A stretch of DNA of 64,000 nt, taken from the NCBI RefSeq assembly GCF_030035605.1, contig NZ_CP106736.1, positions 62,001 to 126,000 of the forward strand, read 5' to 3'. Under the pieces are notes generated by a model. It was given only the letters and a program-made list of their open reading frames with translations, had not been told where the DNA came from and searched no databases. The stretch is from Silvimonas soli (GTDB lineage: Bacteria > Pseudomonadota > Gammaproteobacteria > Burkholderiales > Chitinibacteraceae). Of the stretch, positions 29,937 to 40,624 are shown piece after piece; the first letter of the stretch is position 1; each line of letters opens with the position of its first letter. The position numbers and the translations under genes were made by a program.

Positions 29937-30992
29937 ATGTGGGACAACCCGCTGGGTACCGATGGTTTTGAGTTTGTTGAGTATTCGTCTGCCAATCCGG
30001 CCGAACTGGCCGCGCTGTTTGAGCGACTGGGTTTTGTGGCGATTGCCCGCCACCGCCGCAAAAACGTCACGTTGTATCGCCAGGGTGATATCAATTTCAT
30101 TCTGAATGCCGAACCCAACAGCCAGGCCGCACAGTTCACCGCCACGCATGGCCCGAGCGCCAATGCCTTTGCCTTGCGCGTGAAAGATGCCGCGTTTGCC
30201 GTCGAAGAGCTGAAAAAGAAAGGCGCCAAACTGGTCGAATCTGGCGCGGGCCCGATGGAATTGCAGATTCCAGCCATTGAGGGCATTGGCGGCGCGTTGG
30301 TGTATCTGGTGGATCGCTACGGCCAGCAGAGTATTTATGACGTGGACTTCCGCCCTATTCCCGGCGTGGATCAGCACCCTGCGGGCGTGGGACTAAGTTA
30401 TATCGATCACCTGACCCACAATGTCGAACGCGGCCACATGGATTTGTGGGCGAACTTCTACACGGATTTCTTCAATTTCCGCGAGATTCGTTACTTCGAT
30501 ATCAAGGGCAAATCCACAGGATTATTCTCCCGGGCCATGACTAGCCCCTGTGGCAAGATCCGCATCCCCATCAATGAATCCGCCGACGACAAAAGCCAGA
30601 TTGCCGAATACCTGCGCATTCATCACGGCGAAGGCATTCAGCACATCGCGCTGGCTACCGCGGACATTTACGGTGCCGTAGAGGCCTTGCGCCGCAACGA
30701 GATCCATTTTCTGGATACGCCCGACACCTATTACGAACAACTGCCAAAGCGCCTGCCCGATCACCATCAGGACATGGCGCGCCTGCAGCGTAACCGCATT
30801 CTGGTCGATGGCGAGCCACAAGATAAAACCGGCAAAGAAGACCTGCTGCTGCAAATCTTCACGGATACGGTCATCGGTCCGCTGTTCTTTGAAATCATCC
30901 AGCGCAAAGGTAACGAGGGCTTTGGCGAAGGTAATTTCAAGGCGCTATTTGATTCCATTGAAGAAGACCAGCGCCGACGCGGCGTGCTGTAA
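29937..30992 (+). CDS. hppD: 4-Hydroxyphenylpyruvate dioxygenase
   Basis: 351-residue cytoplasmic Fe(II) enzyme converting 4-hydroxyphenylpyruvate to homogentisate, the first committed step of tyrosine breakdown here. It has two VOC-type domains. The iron ligands His158 (YIDHLTHN), His235 (GIQHIAL) and Glu318 (LFFEIIQRKG) are all present in the expected order, close to the Pseudomonas enzyme's H161, H240 and E322. AAGGAGG lies 10 bases before ATG 29937. First gene of the hppD-hmgA-fahA-maiA series; a 143-bp gap with repeats separates it from hmgA. Confidence 0.97.
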   Translation: MWDNPLGTDGFEFVEYSSANPAELAALFERLGFVAIARHRRKNVTLYRQGDINFILNAEPNSQAAQFTATHGPSANAFALRVKDAAFAVEELKKKGAKLVESGAGPMELQIPAIEGIGGALVYLVDRYGQQSIYDVDFRPIPGVDQHPAGVGLSYIDHLTHNVERGHMDLWANFYTDFFNFREIRYFDIKGKSTGLFSRAMTSPCGKIRIPINESADDKSQIAEYLRIHHGEGIQHIALATADIYGAVEALRRNEIHFLDTPDTYYEQLPKRLPDHHQDMARLQRNRILVDGEPQDKTGKEDLLLQIFTDTVIGPLFFEIIQRKGNEGFGEGNFKALFDSIEEDQRRRGVL

Positions 30993-30999
30993 CTACTCT

Positions 31000-31032
31000 G
31001 TAGCCCGGATGAAACGTAGTGAGAGTCCGGGG
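31000..31032. repeat. REP-like element, family A (partial copy)
   Basis: GTAGCCCGGATGAA followed at short distance by AGTCCGGGG, the same arms as the full element at 25225-25342. It is 8 bp after the hppD stop codon. Confidence 0.6.
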
Positions 31033-31052
31033 TTGCATTGCGTGGCACGGAC

Positions 31053-31122
31053 GTAGGGTGCGCACTGGCGCGCGCCCGTAAACGGCTTGAACGCGTTCGC
31101 ACCTTCCGGGTGCAAACCCTAC
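31053..31122. repeat. Palindromic repeat, family B, copy 1
   Basis: Bounded by GTAGGGT (31053-31059) and ACCCTAC (31116-31122). Read on the minus strand it contains GTAGGGTTTGCAC, 7 bases, then GTGCGAACGCGTTCA. The same arrangement is found at 38226-38260 on the plus strand. It sits 13 bp before the hmgA start codon. Confidence 0.6.
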
Positions 31123-31135
31123 ACGAGATCGCATC

Positions 31136-32437
31136 ATGCATGCTGCTGGCAAGTTGATTTATCAATCCGGCTTTGGCAATGAATTCGCCTCCGAGGCGCT
31201 TCCAGGCGCGTTGCCGCAAGGGCGCAATTCGCCGCAGCATTGCCCATACGACCTCTACGCCGAACAAATTTCCGGCACCGCTTTTACCGCGCCGCGGGCC
31301 AGTAATCGACGTAGCTGGTTGTATCGGCTGCGACCCACCGCCGGGCAAGTCACCAACCAGCGACTGGAGCACCCTGGTTTTCCGGCGCAACTGGAATCCG
31401 CCCCCGCGCCTGAACCCTTGCGCTGGAGCCCGCTCGGCGTGCCGGATGCACCCACCGACTTTATTGACGGTTTGCAGCTTTACGTAGGCAACGGCGACCC
31501 CGCTTTGCATGCTGGTTTTGGCATCTATCTCTATGCGGCCAACCGCAGCATGGTTGATCGAACTTTCTGCAATGCCGATGGCGAAATGCTGATCGTGCCG
31601 CAAGCAGGACGGCTGCAACTGGTCACCGAATTGGGCATTCTGGAAGTTGAACCGCAAGAGATAGTGGTGATACCGCGTGGTGTGCGCCTCAGCGTGCAAC
31701 TTCTGGATGAATCGGCACGTGGGTATGTGTGCGAGAACTTTGGCACGCCATTTCGCCTGCCTGATCTCGGAGTGATCGGCTCCAATGGGCTCGCTGCAGC
31801 ACGAGACTTTCTCTACCCGCAGGCGTGGTTTGAAGATCGGGACGTTCCCACTCAGCTGGTCAGCAAATATCTGGGTCACTTGTGGGCTGGCGTGCTGGAT
31901 CACTCGCCGTTTGATGTGGTGGCGTGGCATGGCAATTACGCACCGTATAAATACGACTTACGCCGCTTTAACACACTGGGATCAGTGAGTTTTGACCATC
32001 CGGATCCATCCATATTTCTGGTGCTGCAGTCGATCTCGGAAACACCGGGCGTGGACAACCTGGACTTCGTGGTTTTTCCGCCGCGCGTACTGGTCATGCA
32101 AGACACTTTTCGCCCGCCGTGGTTTCACCGCAATGTCGCCAGTGAATTCATGGGTCTCATTCATGGCGCGTATGACGCCAAAGCCGATGGCTTTTTGCCT
32201 GGCGGCGCCAGCCTGCACCCGAGCATGACTGGCCACGGACCGGATGCCGCCACGGTGGAGCGCGCATTGCAGGCCGATACGCACAAAGCAGATTATCTAC
32301 AGAACACCATGGCGTTCATGTTTGAAAGCCGTTTGCCCATGCGCCCCAGCGTAGCGGCGCTGCAAAGCCCAGAACGCCAGCGCGATTACGCGGATTGCTG
32401 GTCCAGCATTGCCAAGCGTTTCAAACCACAAGCATGA
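31136..32437 (+). CDS. hmgA: Homogentisate 1,2-dioxygenase
   Basis: 433-residue cupin-fold Fe(II) enzyme that opens the homogentisate ring to maleylacetoacetate. The N-terminus [21 protein letters not shown] and the iron-site region ([18 protein letters not shown], His/Glu ligands at about residues 327-335) are diagnostic. Length is normal for the family. The ATG at 31136 has only a weak ribosome-binding site, right behind a repeat element. It is followed 31 bp later by fahA. Confidence 0.97.
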   Translation: MHAAGKLIYQSGFGNEFASEALPGALPQGRNSPQHCPYDLYAEQISGTAFTAPRASNRRSWLYRLRPTAGQVTNQRLEHPGFPAQLESAPAPEPLRWSPLGVPDAPTDFIDGLQLYVGNGDPALHAGFGIYLYAANRSMVDRTFCNADGEMLIVPQAGRLQLVTELGILEVEPQEIVVIPRGVRLSVQLLDESARGYVCENFGTPFRLPDLGVIGSNGLAAARDFLYPQAWFEDRDVPTQLVSKYLGHLWAGVLDHSPFDVVAWHGNYAPYKYDLRRFNTLGSVSFDHPDPSIFLVLQSISETPGVDNLDFVVFPPRVLVMQDTFRPPWFHRNVASEFMGLIHGAYDAKADGFLPGGASLHPSMTGHGPDAATVERALQADTHKADYLQNTMAFMFESRLPMRPSVAALQSPERQRDYADCWSSIAKRFKPQA

Positions 32438-32468
32438 ACCCGCCAGACCAAACGATTGAGGCTTTGCC

Positions 32469-33800
32469 ATGTACGTATTGAATGAAACCCATGATCCGGC
32501 ACAGCGCAGTTGGGTTGCCAGCGCCAACGACGGCGCAACGGACTTTCCGATCCAGAATCTGCCGTTTGCGGTGTTCCGGCGTGCGGCGACGGCCGAAGTG
32601 CTGCGAATTGGTGTGGCGATTGGCGATCAAGTACTGGATTTATCCGCCGCGCTTGATCTGGTTTTACCTGCCGAAGAAAAAAACGCTCCAACGGCGTTAC
32701 GTTCTGCCTGCCAATCGACCAATCTGAATGCGTTGATGGCGCTCGATCACACGGCGTGGTCTGCGTTGCGGCTGGTATTGTCGCGCGCACTGCGGGTTGG
32801 ATCGCCCGTTGCGCAGCAACTTGCGGCAATGCTCATCCCACAACTTCAGGTTGAGTTCGCCCTGCCCGCGCGCATTGGCGATTACACCGACTTTTATACG
32901 TCGATTCATCACGCCACCAACGTCGGCAAGTTATTCCGGCCAGATCAGCCACTGATGCCCAATTACAAATGGGTGCCCATTGGCTATCACGGACGGGCAT
33001 CATCGATTGGCGTTTCCGGGCAGCGCTTTGCCCGGCCAACGGGTCAGACGCTGGCGCCGGGCGCGGTCGCACCGGATTTCGGCCCGGCGAAGCGCATGGA
33101 TTTTGAGCTGGAATTAGGCGTTTTTATTGGTACCGGTAACGGTTTGGGCCAACGCATTGCGCTAGATGAGGCCGAAAGTCAGGCATTTGGCCTGTGCCTG
33201 CTCAACGACTGGTCAGCGCGTGATCTGCAAGCGTGGGAATACCAGCCGTTGGGGCCGTTTCTGGCCAAGAACTTTGCCAGCACCATTTCGCCATGGGTTA
33301 TCACCACCCAAGCGCTGGTGCCGTATCGCCAAGCCTGGTCGCGCCCGGTGGATGATCCGCAGCCGCTGCCTTATCTTGATTCGCCCGCTCACCGCGCTCA
33401 AGGTGCATATGATATCGCCATGGAAGCGTTGATTTGTACTCCTGCCATGCGTGATGCGGGCTCGTCACCCGAGCGGCTGGGCCTGAGCAACTTTGGCTAT
33501 GCCTACTGGAGCGTGGCGCAGATGATTGCGCATCACACCGTTAATGGCTGCAATCTGCAGCCGGGCGATTTGCTGGGTACGGGCACGCAGTCCGGGCCAT
33601 CATCACATGAGGCCGGATCGCTACTGGAAATGACCCAGGGCGGCAAAGCGCCAATTACTTTGGCCAATGGCGAAACGCGTACTTTTCTGCAAGACGGCGA
33701 TGAAGTCATCCTGCGCGCCTGGTGCGCCAAACCCGGCACGGTTCGCATCGGCTTTGGTGAATGCAGCGGACAAATCCTGCCTGCGCTGCCTCTAGGCTGA
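32469..33800 (+). CDS. fahA: Fumarylacetoacetase
   Basis: 443-residue hydrolase splitting fumarylacetoacetate into fumarate and acetoacetate. It has the family N-terminal SH3-like domain (FPIQNLPFAVFRR) and the catalytic core: DYTDFYTSIHHATNVG, GYHGRASSI, MDFELELGVFIG and LNDWSARDLQAWEY, which supply the metal ligands and His/Glu dyad. GAGG lies 8 bases before the ATG. It lies between hmgA and maiA in the tyrosine pathway operon. Confidence 0.97.
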   Translation: MYVLNETHDPAQRSWVASANDGATDFPIQNLPFAVFRRAATAEVLRIGVAIGDQVLDLSAALDLVLPAEEKNAPTALRSACQSTNLNALMALDHTAWSALRLVLSRALRVGSPVAQQLAAMLIPQLQVEFALPARIGDYTDFYTSIHHATNVGKLFRPDQPLMPNYKWVPIGYHGRASSIGVSGQRFARPTGQTLAPGAVAPDFGPAKRMDFELELGVFIGTGNGLGQRIALDEAESQAFGLCLLNDWSARDLQAWEYQPLGPFLAKNFASTISPWVITTQALVPYRQAWSRPVDDPQPLPYLDSPAHRAQGAYDIAMEALICTPAMRDAGSSPERLGLSNFGYAYWSVAQMIAHHTVNGCNLQPGDLLGTGTQSGPSSHEAGSLLEMTQGGKAPITLANGETRTFLQDGDEVILRAWCAKPGTVRIGFGECSGQILPALPLG

Positions 33801-33849
33801 TGTGTGGTTAGTACTGATCCAGCCAGCAAGGATCAACAAGGAGAAAACC

Positions 33850-34515
33850 ATGTCCCGAGCCACACCACAGCCCTTGGTGCTTTACAGCTACTTTCGCAGC
33901 TCGGCGGCGTATCGCGTGCGCATTGCGCTCAATTTGAAAGGGCTGGATTACCGCACAGTTCCGATCCACCTGGTCAATAACGGTGGTGAACAGCATTCCC
34001 CCGGATACCTGGCCGTAAATCCGACCGGACTGGTGCCGGCGCTGGTGGCCGACCATGTGGTGCTGACCCAGTCGCTGGCGATTATCGAATATCTGGAAGA
34101 AACCGCCCCCAAACCTACGCTACTGCCCGGCACTGCGATGGATAGAGCCAAAATCAGGGCGCTGGCACTGACTATCGGCTGTGAGATTCATCCACTCAAC
34201 AATCTGCGCGTATTGCAGTATCTAACCGGGCCACTTGGGCTCAGCGAACAAGCGCGGCAGGAGTGGTATCGGCATTGGGTTGACGCGGGATTAACAGCCG
34301 TCGAAGCCATGTTGGCGGATTCATCCAATGACCTGTTTTGTCATGGCGAAACACCAACTCTGGCCGACTGCTTTTTGATCCCGCAAGTATTCAACGCCCT
34401 GCGTTTTGGTGGTTCACTGGCCAACCTGCCGCGCATTCGGGCCATTTACGAGCATTGCACAGAACTTGAAGCCTTCCGGCTGGCTGCGCCCGCAGCGCAG
34501 CCAGATGCGGCTTGA
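33850..34515 (+). CDS. maiA: Maleylacetoacetate isomerase (zeta-class GST)
   Basis: 221-residue glutathione-dependent isomerase converting maleylacetoacetate to fumarylacetoacetate. Thioredoxin-like N-domain with SSAAYRVRIALNLKG in place of the commoner SSCSxRVRIAL, then NPTGLVPALV and QSLAIIEYLEE. An all-helical C-domain includes LALTIGCEIHPLNNLRVLQYL, the zeta-class hallmark. AAGGAG precedes ATG 33850. Last gene of the operon; its stop is only 10 bp from the stop of the convergent carboxylase gene. Confidence 0.96.
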   Translation: MSRATPQPLVLYSYFRSSAAYRVRIALNLKGLDYRTVPIHLVNNGGEQHSPGYLAVNPTGLVPALVADHVVLTQSLAIIEYLEETAPKPTLLPGTAMDRAKIRALALTIGCEIHPLNNLRVLQYLTGPLGLSEQARQEWYRHWVDAGLTAVEAMLADSSNDLFCHGETPTLADCFLIPQVFNALRFGGSLANLPRIRAIYEHCTELEAFRLAAPAAQPDAA

Positions 34516-34525
34516 ACTAGTGATA

Positions 34526-37500
34526 TCAGACCACCAACGCTTCTTCTGCCTGCAGCACCAGCAGGTTTTGCCCTGCCGCCACTGCGGTGCCGGACTGGCA
34601 TAGCACCTTCAGTATCCGGCCACTGGCTGGGGCTGTGACGCTGATCTCCATTTTCATGGATTCGACGACCACAATCACATCGCCCGCTTGCACCAGATCG
34701 CCCTCCGCCACCGGCACCTGCCAGACGTTCCCGGCCACCTGGCTGGGAACATGGCGCGCGCCTTCCGGCAGTTCTGCAGGTTCGTCGGCTGCGTCATGCG
34801 CTGCGCTTTGCTCAAGGCTGTAGACATTGGCGCCGGTCGCCTCCCAATGCGCCCGCTCTGCATCAAACGCGGCTTGCTGGACACCCTTGAATTGCGCAAT
34901 GGATTCAGCGTGTTCTTGCAAAAAGCGGTTGTAGTCACCGAGCTTGAATGTGGTGTGTTCCACCTTGAGGGCAAAGCGCCCTTGCAAAAAGTCTTCGCGC
35001 ATTTGCAGCAGCTCGGCCTCGCCAACCGGATAAAACCGGATCTGGTCGAAAAAGCGCAGTAACCACGGTTTGCCCGCGACAAAATCCTGCGTGGTTTTGT
35101 GGCGATTCCACATCTGGATGGTGCGGCCAACAAACTGGTAGCCGCCCGGACCTTCCATGCCGTAAACGCACATATAGGCACCGCCGATGCCGACGGCGTT
35201 TTCCGGTGTCCAGGTGCGGGCGGGGTTGTATTTAGTGGTCACCAGCCGATGCCGTGGGTCCAGCGGCGTCGCCACCGGCGCACCGAGGTAAACGTCGCCC
35301 AGACCCATGACCAGATAGCTGGCGTCGAACACGATACGTTTTACTTCATCAATGTCTTTCAAGCCATTGATACGACGGATGAATTCGATATTACTTGGGC
35401 ACCACGGTGCATCCGGACGTACCGACTGCATATACTTTTCAATCGCCAGCCGCGTGGCGGCATCGTCCCAACTCAAGGGCAAATGCACGATGCGTGATGG
35501 CACTTCCATCTCGTCAATCGGCGGCAATTCGGTTTCGGCTTGTTCCAGTAGCGCCAGCAACCGCGCCAGCGGCAACACGCGGCTTTCGTAGTGGAACTGC
35601 AGCGAGCGAATGCCCGGCGTCAGATCAATCATCCCCGGCACTTGCGCGGCTTCGAACCAGTTGTACAGCGCCTGCACCCGCAAGCGCAGATTCAAATCCA
35701 GTTCCAGCGGGCCATATTCGGCCAACAGATATTTGTCGCCAGCCTGGCGGCACACAATCGGCGGGCAATCGGCGCGCGCGGCGATGCGATGCACTACCGG
35801 CGATGTTTCAAAGCCGCCAGACAGTGTCACCGGGAGCGGCGCGGCCATGGTGGCGATCAACTGTTCGGTGGCAACTTCCAGTGCGGCAGCATCGGCCTGA
35901 CTCACCCGTTTGAAGCGCACGGTATTGCCGGGGCGTAATTGGCCCATCTTCCATAACTCGGCATTCACAATCACCGCCGGGCAAACGAAACCGCCCAGAC
36001 TCGGGCCATCTGGGCCAAGAATCACCGGCATGTCGCCCGTGAAATCAATCGCGCCAATGGCGTAGGCGTTGTCGTGGATGTTGGATGGGTGCAGGCCCGC
36101 CTCGCCGCCATCGGTGCGGGCCCACTCAGGTTTGGGGCCGATCAAGCGCACACCGGTGCGGCTGGAGTTGTAATGCACCTCCCAATCGGTGGCGAAGAAC
36201 ATCTCGACATCCGCGTCGGTAAAGAAATCAGGTGCGCCGTGCGGGCCGTATAGCACGGCGATTTCCCATTGCTGCGGATATTGGGGGATGGCTTCGGCTG
36301 CCAGCCGCAAGGGCGCGCCATGGGTTGCCCCGAGATGCAGCACATCGCCTGCCCGCAAGGTACGCCCGCCATGACCGCCGAATTGGCCCAAGGTAAACGT
36401 GGCTTTGCTGCCCAGGTAATCGGGCACATCGAAACCGCCAGCGATGGCCAGATAACTGCGGCAGCCCGCGCCATCAATCACGCCGATTTGCAGGATGCTG
36501 CCTGCAGCTACTTCCACCGCTTGCCACAGTGGCAGCTTTTCACCATCCAGCGTCGCCCGCATGGCCGCGCCGGTCAGCGCGATCGTTGTGGCGCAATTGA
36601 ACTTGAGCGTCGGCCCGGCGATGGTCAATTCCAGCGCAGCGGCAGAGGCTACGTTACCGACCAGTTGATTGGCCAGACGCATCGCCAGGCTATCCATCGG
36701 CCCAGACGGCGGTACGCCGATGCCCCAGTAGCCGGTGCGGCCAGGGAAGTCCTGAATGCTGCTTTGCACGCCTGCTTCCAGCACATCCACCGTGGCAGGT
36801 GCGTAAACAAAGCTAGCCAGATAACGGGTGATTTGCCGACCTTGGGCAAAAACGTCGTCAGCCAGAATCTGCCGCAAATAATCCAGATTGGTTTCAATGC
36901 CGTCCAGCCGCGTGGCGGCCAGTGCGCTTTGCATTTGGCCCAAAGCCGCAGCGCGATCTGCGCCGTGGGTAAGTATCTTGGCGACCAGCGGGTCATAAAA
37001 CGCCGGGACATCTGTGCCCCGCTCCACCCAGCTATCGACGCGGGCCTGGGTGGGGAAAACCACCTCAGTCAGCAAGCCGGATGAAGGCTGGAATTGCTTG
37101 TTGGCATCCTCGGCGTACACACGCACCTGCATCGCCGCGCCTTGTGGCTGATGGCGATACGCGGCCAGATCCGGGCCTTCGCCAGCGGCGGTGAGCAGCA
37201 TCCACTCGATCAGATCGACGCCAGTAACCAGTTCGGTAACGCCGTGCTCTACCTGCAGCCGGGTGTTGACCTCCAGAAAATAAAACTGGCCCGATTGCGT
37301 GTCGTAAACAAACTCGACTGTTCCCGCAGATTGATAACCCACGGCGCCCACCAGTTGCACGGCGGTGTCGCACAGGTTTTGCCGTTGCGCATCGCTCAGA
37401 TGCGGCGCGGGCGTTTCTTCGATGACTTTCTGATTGCGGCGCTGGGTGGAGCAATCGCGCTCACCCAAGTGGATGACATTGCCAGCGCTGTCGCCAAAGA

Positions 37501-38134
37501 TTTGCACTTCAATATGGCGAGCATGTTCAACAAACTTCTCCAGATAAATGCCGCCATCTTTGAAGTTGTTTTTAGAAAGCCGTTCCACCGTTTGCCAGGC
37601 ATCCGCCAGTTGCGTTTCGTCGCGACACAACTGCATGCCAATGCCGCCGCCACCGGCTGTACTTTTGAGCATGACTGGATAACCAATCTCTAGCGCGCGC
37701 CGGATTGCTTCATCTGCACCAGACAACAGGCCAGTACCCGGTAGCAGTGGCACGCCATTTTGTTCGGCCAGTTCGCGGGCGGTGTGCTTCAGCCCGAAGG
37801 CGCGCATGTGTTCGGGCTTGGGGCCAATGAAGACGATGCCAGCGACGGCGCAGGCTTCAGCAAATGCGGCGTTTTCAGACAAGAAACCATAGCCAGGATG
37901 GATGGCCTCGGCGCCGCATTGTTTGGCGGCAGCCAGAATGGTATCGACCAGCAAATAACTCTGCGCGGCCGGGGCCGGGCCGACACAAATCGCTTCGTCG
38001 GCCATTTGCACATGTTGCGCATGGCGATCGGCTTCGGAATACACCGCGACGGAGGCGATACCGAGTTTTTTTAGGGTGCGGATTACGCGGCAGGCGATTT
38101 CTCCGCGATTGGCGATCAAGACTTTCTTGAACAT
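34526..38134 (-). CDS. uca: Urea carboxylase-family biotin enzyme, probably guanidine carboxylase
   Basis: 1202-residue biotin-dependent carboxylase. Domains in order: biotin carboxylase with ATP-grasp (1-450, [11 protein letters not shown] loop), AHS2 and AHS1 allophanate-hydrolase-like carboxyltransferase domains (about 465-1010), a linker, and a C-terminal biotinyl domain (about 1115-1200) with Lys1161 in VESMKME. This is the urea carboxylase architecture without a fused allophanate hydrolase. The riboswitch in front of the operon and the two DUF1989 genes upstream indicate guanidine as substrate, giving carboxyguanidine. That assignment follows published reassignment of such loci and is not visible in this protein alone. 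Last gene of the operon; AAGG lies 8 bases before the ATG. Confidence 0.93.
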   Translation of the reverse strand: MFKKVLIANRGEIACRVIRTLKKLGIASVAVYSEADRHAQHVQMADEAICVGPAPAAQSYLLVDTILAAAKQCGAEAIHPGYGFLSENAAFAEACAVAGIVFIGPKPEHMRAFGLKHTARELAEQNGVPLLPGTGLLSGADEAIRRALEIGYPVMLKSTAGGGGIGMQLCRDETQLADAWQTVERLSKNNFKDGGIYLEKFVEHARHIEVQIFGDSAGNVIHLGERDCSTQRRNQKVIEETPAPHLSDAQRQNLCDTAVQLVGAVGYQSAGTVEFVYDTQSGQFYFLEVNTRLQVEHGVTELVTGVDLIEWMLLTAAGEGPDLAAYRHQPQGAAMQVRVYAEDANKQFQPSSGLLTEVVFPTQARVDSWVERGTDVPAFYDPLVAKILTHGADRAAALGQMQSALAATRLDGIETNLDYLRQILADDVFAQGRQITRYLASFVYAPATVDVLEAGVQSSIQDFPGRTGYWGIGVPPSGPMDSLAMRLANQLVGNVASAAALELTIAGPTLKFNCATTIALTGAAMRATLDGEKLPLWQAVEVAAGSILQIGVIDGAGCRSYLAIAGGFDVPDYLGSKATFTLGQFGGHGGRTLRAGDVLHLGATHGAPLRLAAEAIPQYPQQWEIAVLYGPHGAPDFFTDADVEMFFATDWEVHYNSSRTGVRLIGPKPEWARTDGGEAGLHPSNIHDNAYAIGAIDFTGDMPVILGPDGPSLGGFVCPAVIVNAELWKMGQLRPGNTVRFKRVSQADAAALEVATEQLIATMAAPLPVTLSGGFETSPVVHRIAARADCPPIVCRQAGDKYLLAEYGPLELDLNLRLRVQALYNWFEAAQVPGMIDLTPGIRSLQFHYESRVLPLARLLALLEQAETELPPIDEMEVPSRIVHLPLSWDDAATRLAIEKYMQSVRPDAPWCPSNIEFIRRINGLKDIDEVKRIVFDASYLVMGLGDVYLGAPVATPLDPRHRLVTTKYNPARTWTPENAVGIGGAYMCVYGMEGPGGYQFVGRTIQMWNRHKTTQDFVAGKPWLLRFFDQIRFYPVGEAELLQMREDFLQGRFALKVEHTTFKLGDYNRFLQEHAESIAQFKGVQQAAFDAERAHWEATGANVYSLEQSAAHDAADEPAELPEGARHVPSQVAGNVWQVPVAEGDLVQAGDVIVVVESMKMEISVTAPASGRILKVLCQSGTAVAAGQNLLVLQAEEALVV

Positions 38135-38225
38135 ATGGGTGGCCTTTTACGGCGTGCGGGTCGTCCCGCTTTTGTTCTGGGCAGCGCCAGGTCGTCCTGA
38201 CGTGCTATGCACTATTTTGCAGAGC

Positions 38226-38260
38226 GTAGGGTTTGCACGCACCGCGTGCGAACGCGTTCA
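38226..38260 (+). repeat. Palindromic repeat, family B, copy 2
   Basis: GTAGGGTTTGCACGCACC followed by GCGTGCGAACGCGTTCA, with GCACGC/GCGTGC as a short hairpin. It is the same repeat as the inverted copy at 31053-31122. It lies inside the operon, between the second DUF1989 gene and the carboxylase gene. Confidence 0.6.
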
Positions 38261-38262
38261 GA

Positions 38263-38916
38263 TCAGTTCCACACCAGCAATCGCACCGGCGTCGGATTGT
38301 AGGCGTTGCAGGGATTGTTCAGCTGCGGGCAATTGGAGATCAACACCCAAACATCCATTTCGGCGCGCAGTTCCACGTATTTGCCCGGAGCGGACACGCC
38401 ATCGGCAAAGCTCAGGCCGCCGTCGGCAGTGACCGGCACGTTCATGAAGAAGTTGATGTTGGGCACCAGATCACGCTTGGTGATGCCGACATCGGCATGC
38501 TGAATGGCCAGCAAATAGTTATCGCGGCAGGAGTGCATGAACTTCTTTTGCAGCGCATAACGCACGGTGTTGCTTTCCGCCGCGCAAGCACCGCCCAAAG
38601 TGTCATGGCGACCGCAGGTATCGGCGACGATGGTCAGCATGGCATTGCCATCGTTGGAGTACAGCACCGTGCCAGTGGTCAGGTAGATGCCGCCCTGTTG
38701 CAGCATAGTGTTGCTGGCGCTGTAGTGCTCGCTCACATCCTGGCTGTTGTAGAAGATAACATCGGCGGCCTGGTTGCCTTCCAGATCAACAATGCGCAGG
38801 GTCTGGCCTTTTTTGACTTCATGCAGCCACGGCTCGCCAGCGGGCTGGTAGTGATCCAGCGTGGCGGCAGCGGGTTGTAGCGAGCTTTCAAAAATGCGGA
38901 TGGCGGCAGCGGTCAT
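38263..38916 (-). CDS. DUF1989 protein, UAAP2 type: probable carboxyguanidine deiminase subunit
   Basis: 217-residue protein of the family long called urea amidolyase-associated protein 2. Conserved stretches include GQTLRIVDLEGNQAADVIFYNSQD, TLGGACAAESNTVRYALQKKFMHSCRDNYL and DVWVLISNCPQLNNPCNAYNP, with several Cys residues. Published work on similar loci assigns the two DUF1989 proteins as subunits of carboxyguanidine deiminase, which removes ammonia from carboxyguanidine to leave allophanate. GAGG precedes the ATG. It is 15 bp downstream of its paralogue and upstream of the carboxylase gene. Which subunit corresponds to CgdA or CgdB I have not assigned. Confidence 0.88.
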   Translation of the reverse strand: MTAAAIRIFESSLQPAAATLDHYQPAGEPWLHEVKKGQTLRIVDLEGNQAADVIFYNSQDVSEHYSASNTMLQQGGIYLTTGTVLYSNDGNAMLTIVADTCGRHDTLGGACAAESNTVRYALQKKFMHSCRDNYLLAIQHADVGITKRDLVPNINFFMNVPVTADGGLSFADGVSAPGKYVELRAEMDVWVLISNCPQLNNPCNAYNPTPVRLLVWN

Positions 38917-38931
38917 CTTGGGTTTCCTCGA

Positions 38932-39738
38932 TCAAGCCAGGTATTGCATGTCGGCGTTATGCAGCGCACGGGCGTTTTCCGGGCGGAACTGGCGGCAGAA
39001 ATCGTCTTTGGCGGCGACGCCGGAGCGCCATGCAGCCAGACCAATTTTCCTGGGCGCATATTCGGGGTTCGGGTCTAGCGGATGCGGCGCGCTGGAGTAC
39101 GCAATCAGCGTGTCCATATCAAAGCGCAACTCGACGAAATCCCCGGCAGCACTATGGTTATGGGCGAAGGCAAAGCGCCCTTCTTCATCCACGGCGACTT
39201 TGCTGAACAAATTGACCGGCGCGATCAGGTCGCGTTTGGTAAGGCCGTATTTACCAATCTCAATCAACAAGCCGTCTTTGCCGTTGCGATACATGGCGTT
39301 GCGGGCCGCTTCAAAATTGCGCTGACCATATTTGCGCGCGCAAGTGGCGGCATCCAGTAATGCACCCATCGGGTCATGCCAGCCGACCGAATCTGCGGTG
39401 AAAGACGCCAGCGAACGGCCCATATCGCTCATCAGTACATGGCCACGACTGTAATGCGCGGTGTGCTGGGCTTTGAGCGAATCGGGCATGCTGTAGCGTT
39501 CCAGTTTCTCGCGGGCGCTGTACAACACCAGCGACAGATTCGCGCCGCCTTCCAGATCCACAATGCGCAGGCTGCTGCCGCGCGGCATGATGCAAGACCA
39601 ATGCGCACCACCGGGCATGATCTCTGACCACAACACTTGATCGGCGGGTAAATCTGGTGCGAAACGCGCCCAGAAAGCCGGGGCATCGACCGGATCAGTC
39701 GCTGGCGGGTTGGCTGGCGTATCCAGAAAGTGTTCCAT
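38932..39738 (-). CDS. DUF1989 protein, UAAP1 type: probable carboxyguanidine deiminase subunit
   Basis: 268-residue paralogue of the next gene, formerly urea amidolyase-associated protein 1. Shared landmarks are the GSSLRIVDLEGGANLSLVLYSA stretch, DSVGWHDPMGALLDAATCARKYG and the N-F/N-L...FSKV block. It is expected to form a hetero-oligomer with the UAAP2 protein and hydrolyse carboxyguanidine. GGAG lies 7 bases before the ATG. It is fourth in the operon, between the ATPase gene and the UAAP2 gene. Function rests on family literature and the riboswitch context. Confidence 0.88.
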   Translation of the reverse strand: MEHFLDTPANPPATDPVDAPAFWARFAPDLPADQVLWSEIMPGGAHWSCIMPRGSSLRIVDLEGGANLSLVLYSAREKLERYSMPDSLKAQHTAHYSRGHVLMSDMGRSLASFTADSVGWHDPMGALLDAATCARKYGQRNFEAARNAMYRNGKDGLLIEIGKYGLTKRDLIAPVNLFSKVAVDEEGRFAFAHNHSAAGDFVELRFDMDTLIAYSSAPHPLDPNPEYAPRKIGLAAWRSGVAAKDDFCRQFRPENARALHNADMQYLA

Positions 39739-39784
39739 GCAGGCGCTCCTTCTTACTGCAAATCAATCATCAAAAATCAGAAGC

Positions 39785-40618
39785 TCAGGCAACCAGACCC
39801 GACAGCTTTTGCAGCTGCTCCAGGTCGGTTTTCATGCCAGAGGTATCACGAATCCGGTTGAGGATTTCGCGCTTGAGCTGCGTGAATTCCGGCGCGAGTT
39901 TCATGTCCTGATTGCGCGCGGCGGGCAACGGCACGTCGTAAATGGTGTCGATACGGCCAGGGCGCGGCGCCATCAGCACTACCCGGTCACCCAGATAAAT
40001 GGCTTCTTCCACGTCGTGCGTCACAAATACGATGGTGACGTCTTCGAGTCGCCGCACGTGGCAGATCAGGTCATGCATCACTTCACGGGTTTGCGCATCC
40101 AGCGCGCCAAACGGTTCATCCATCAGCAGAATGCGTGGTTTGCTCATCAAGGCGCGGGCGATGGCCACGCGTTGCTGCATGCCGCCAGACAATTGCGCCG
40201 GATATTTTTTCGCAGCGGCGGTCAGGCCCATCAGGCTCAACAAGGCATCGGCGCGGCCACTGGCTTGTTCCACATCCGCCGAGGTGCGATCGCGGTGGTT
40301 GATGCTGAGTTGGCGGCTAAACTTGATGTTGTCGACCACGTTCAGCCACGGATACAGGCTGTAGTGCTGAAACACCATGGCCCGATCCGCGCCGGGGCCG
40401 TCAATACTGGCGCCATCGACCAGGATGTCACCGCTGGTTTGTGTTTCCAGTCCACCCAGCATGCGCAATAGCGTGGATTTGCCACAGCCCGACGCCCCCA
40501 CAAAGGTGATGAACTCGTTACTGGCGATATCCAGATTGGCATTTTGCAAGGCTTGCACCGCGTGGGTGCCCTCGCCAAACACCTTGCTCACTCCGCGAAT
40601 TGCGATTTTTTCAGTCAT
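39785..40618 (-). CDS. ABC transporter ATPase (nitrate/taurine type), probable guanidine importer
   Basis: 277-residue cytoplasmic ATPase of the NrtD/TauB/SsuB type. Walker A GASGCGKST (about 41-49), signature LSGGMQQR, Walker B ILLMDEPFGALD and H-loop FVTHDVEEA are all intact. It powers uptake through the permease encoded 6 bp upstream. The operon context points to guanidine or a guanidino compound as substrate; transporters of this type in riboswitch-controlled guanidine loci have been noted before, but specificity here is inferred. Confidence 0.92.
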   Translation of the reverse strand: MTEKIAIRGVSKVFGEGTHAVQALQNANLDIASNEFITFVGASGCGKSTLLRMLGGLETQTSGDILVDGASIDGPGADRAMVFQHYSLYPWLNVVDNIKFSRQLSINHRDRTSADVEQASGRADALLSLMGLTAAAKKYPAQLSGGMQQRVAIARALMSKPRILLMDEPFGALDAQTREVMHDLICHVRRLEDVTIVFVTHDVEEAIYLGDRVVLMAPRPGRIDTIYDVPLPAARNQDMKLAPEFTQLKREILNRIRDTSGMKTDLEQLQKLSGLVA

Positions 40619-40624
40619 GGCAAA

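Noticed and set aside
29769..30377. Upstream extension of the LysR frame into hppD
   Set aside because: The added 203 residues are antisense to hppD and not LysR-like. The ATG at 29768 starts the standard winged helix.
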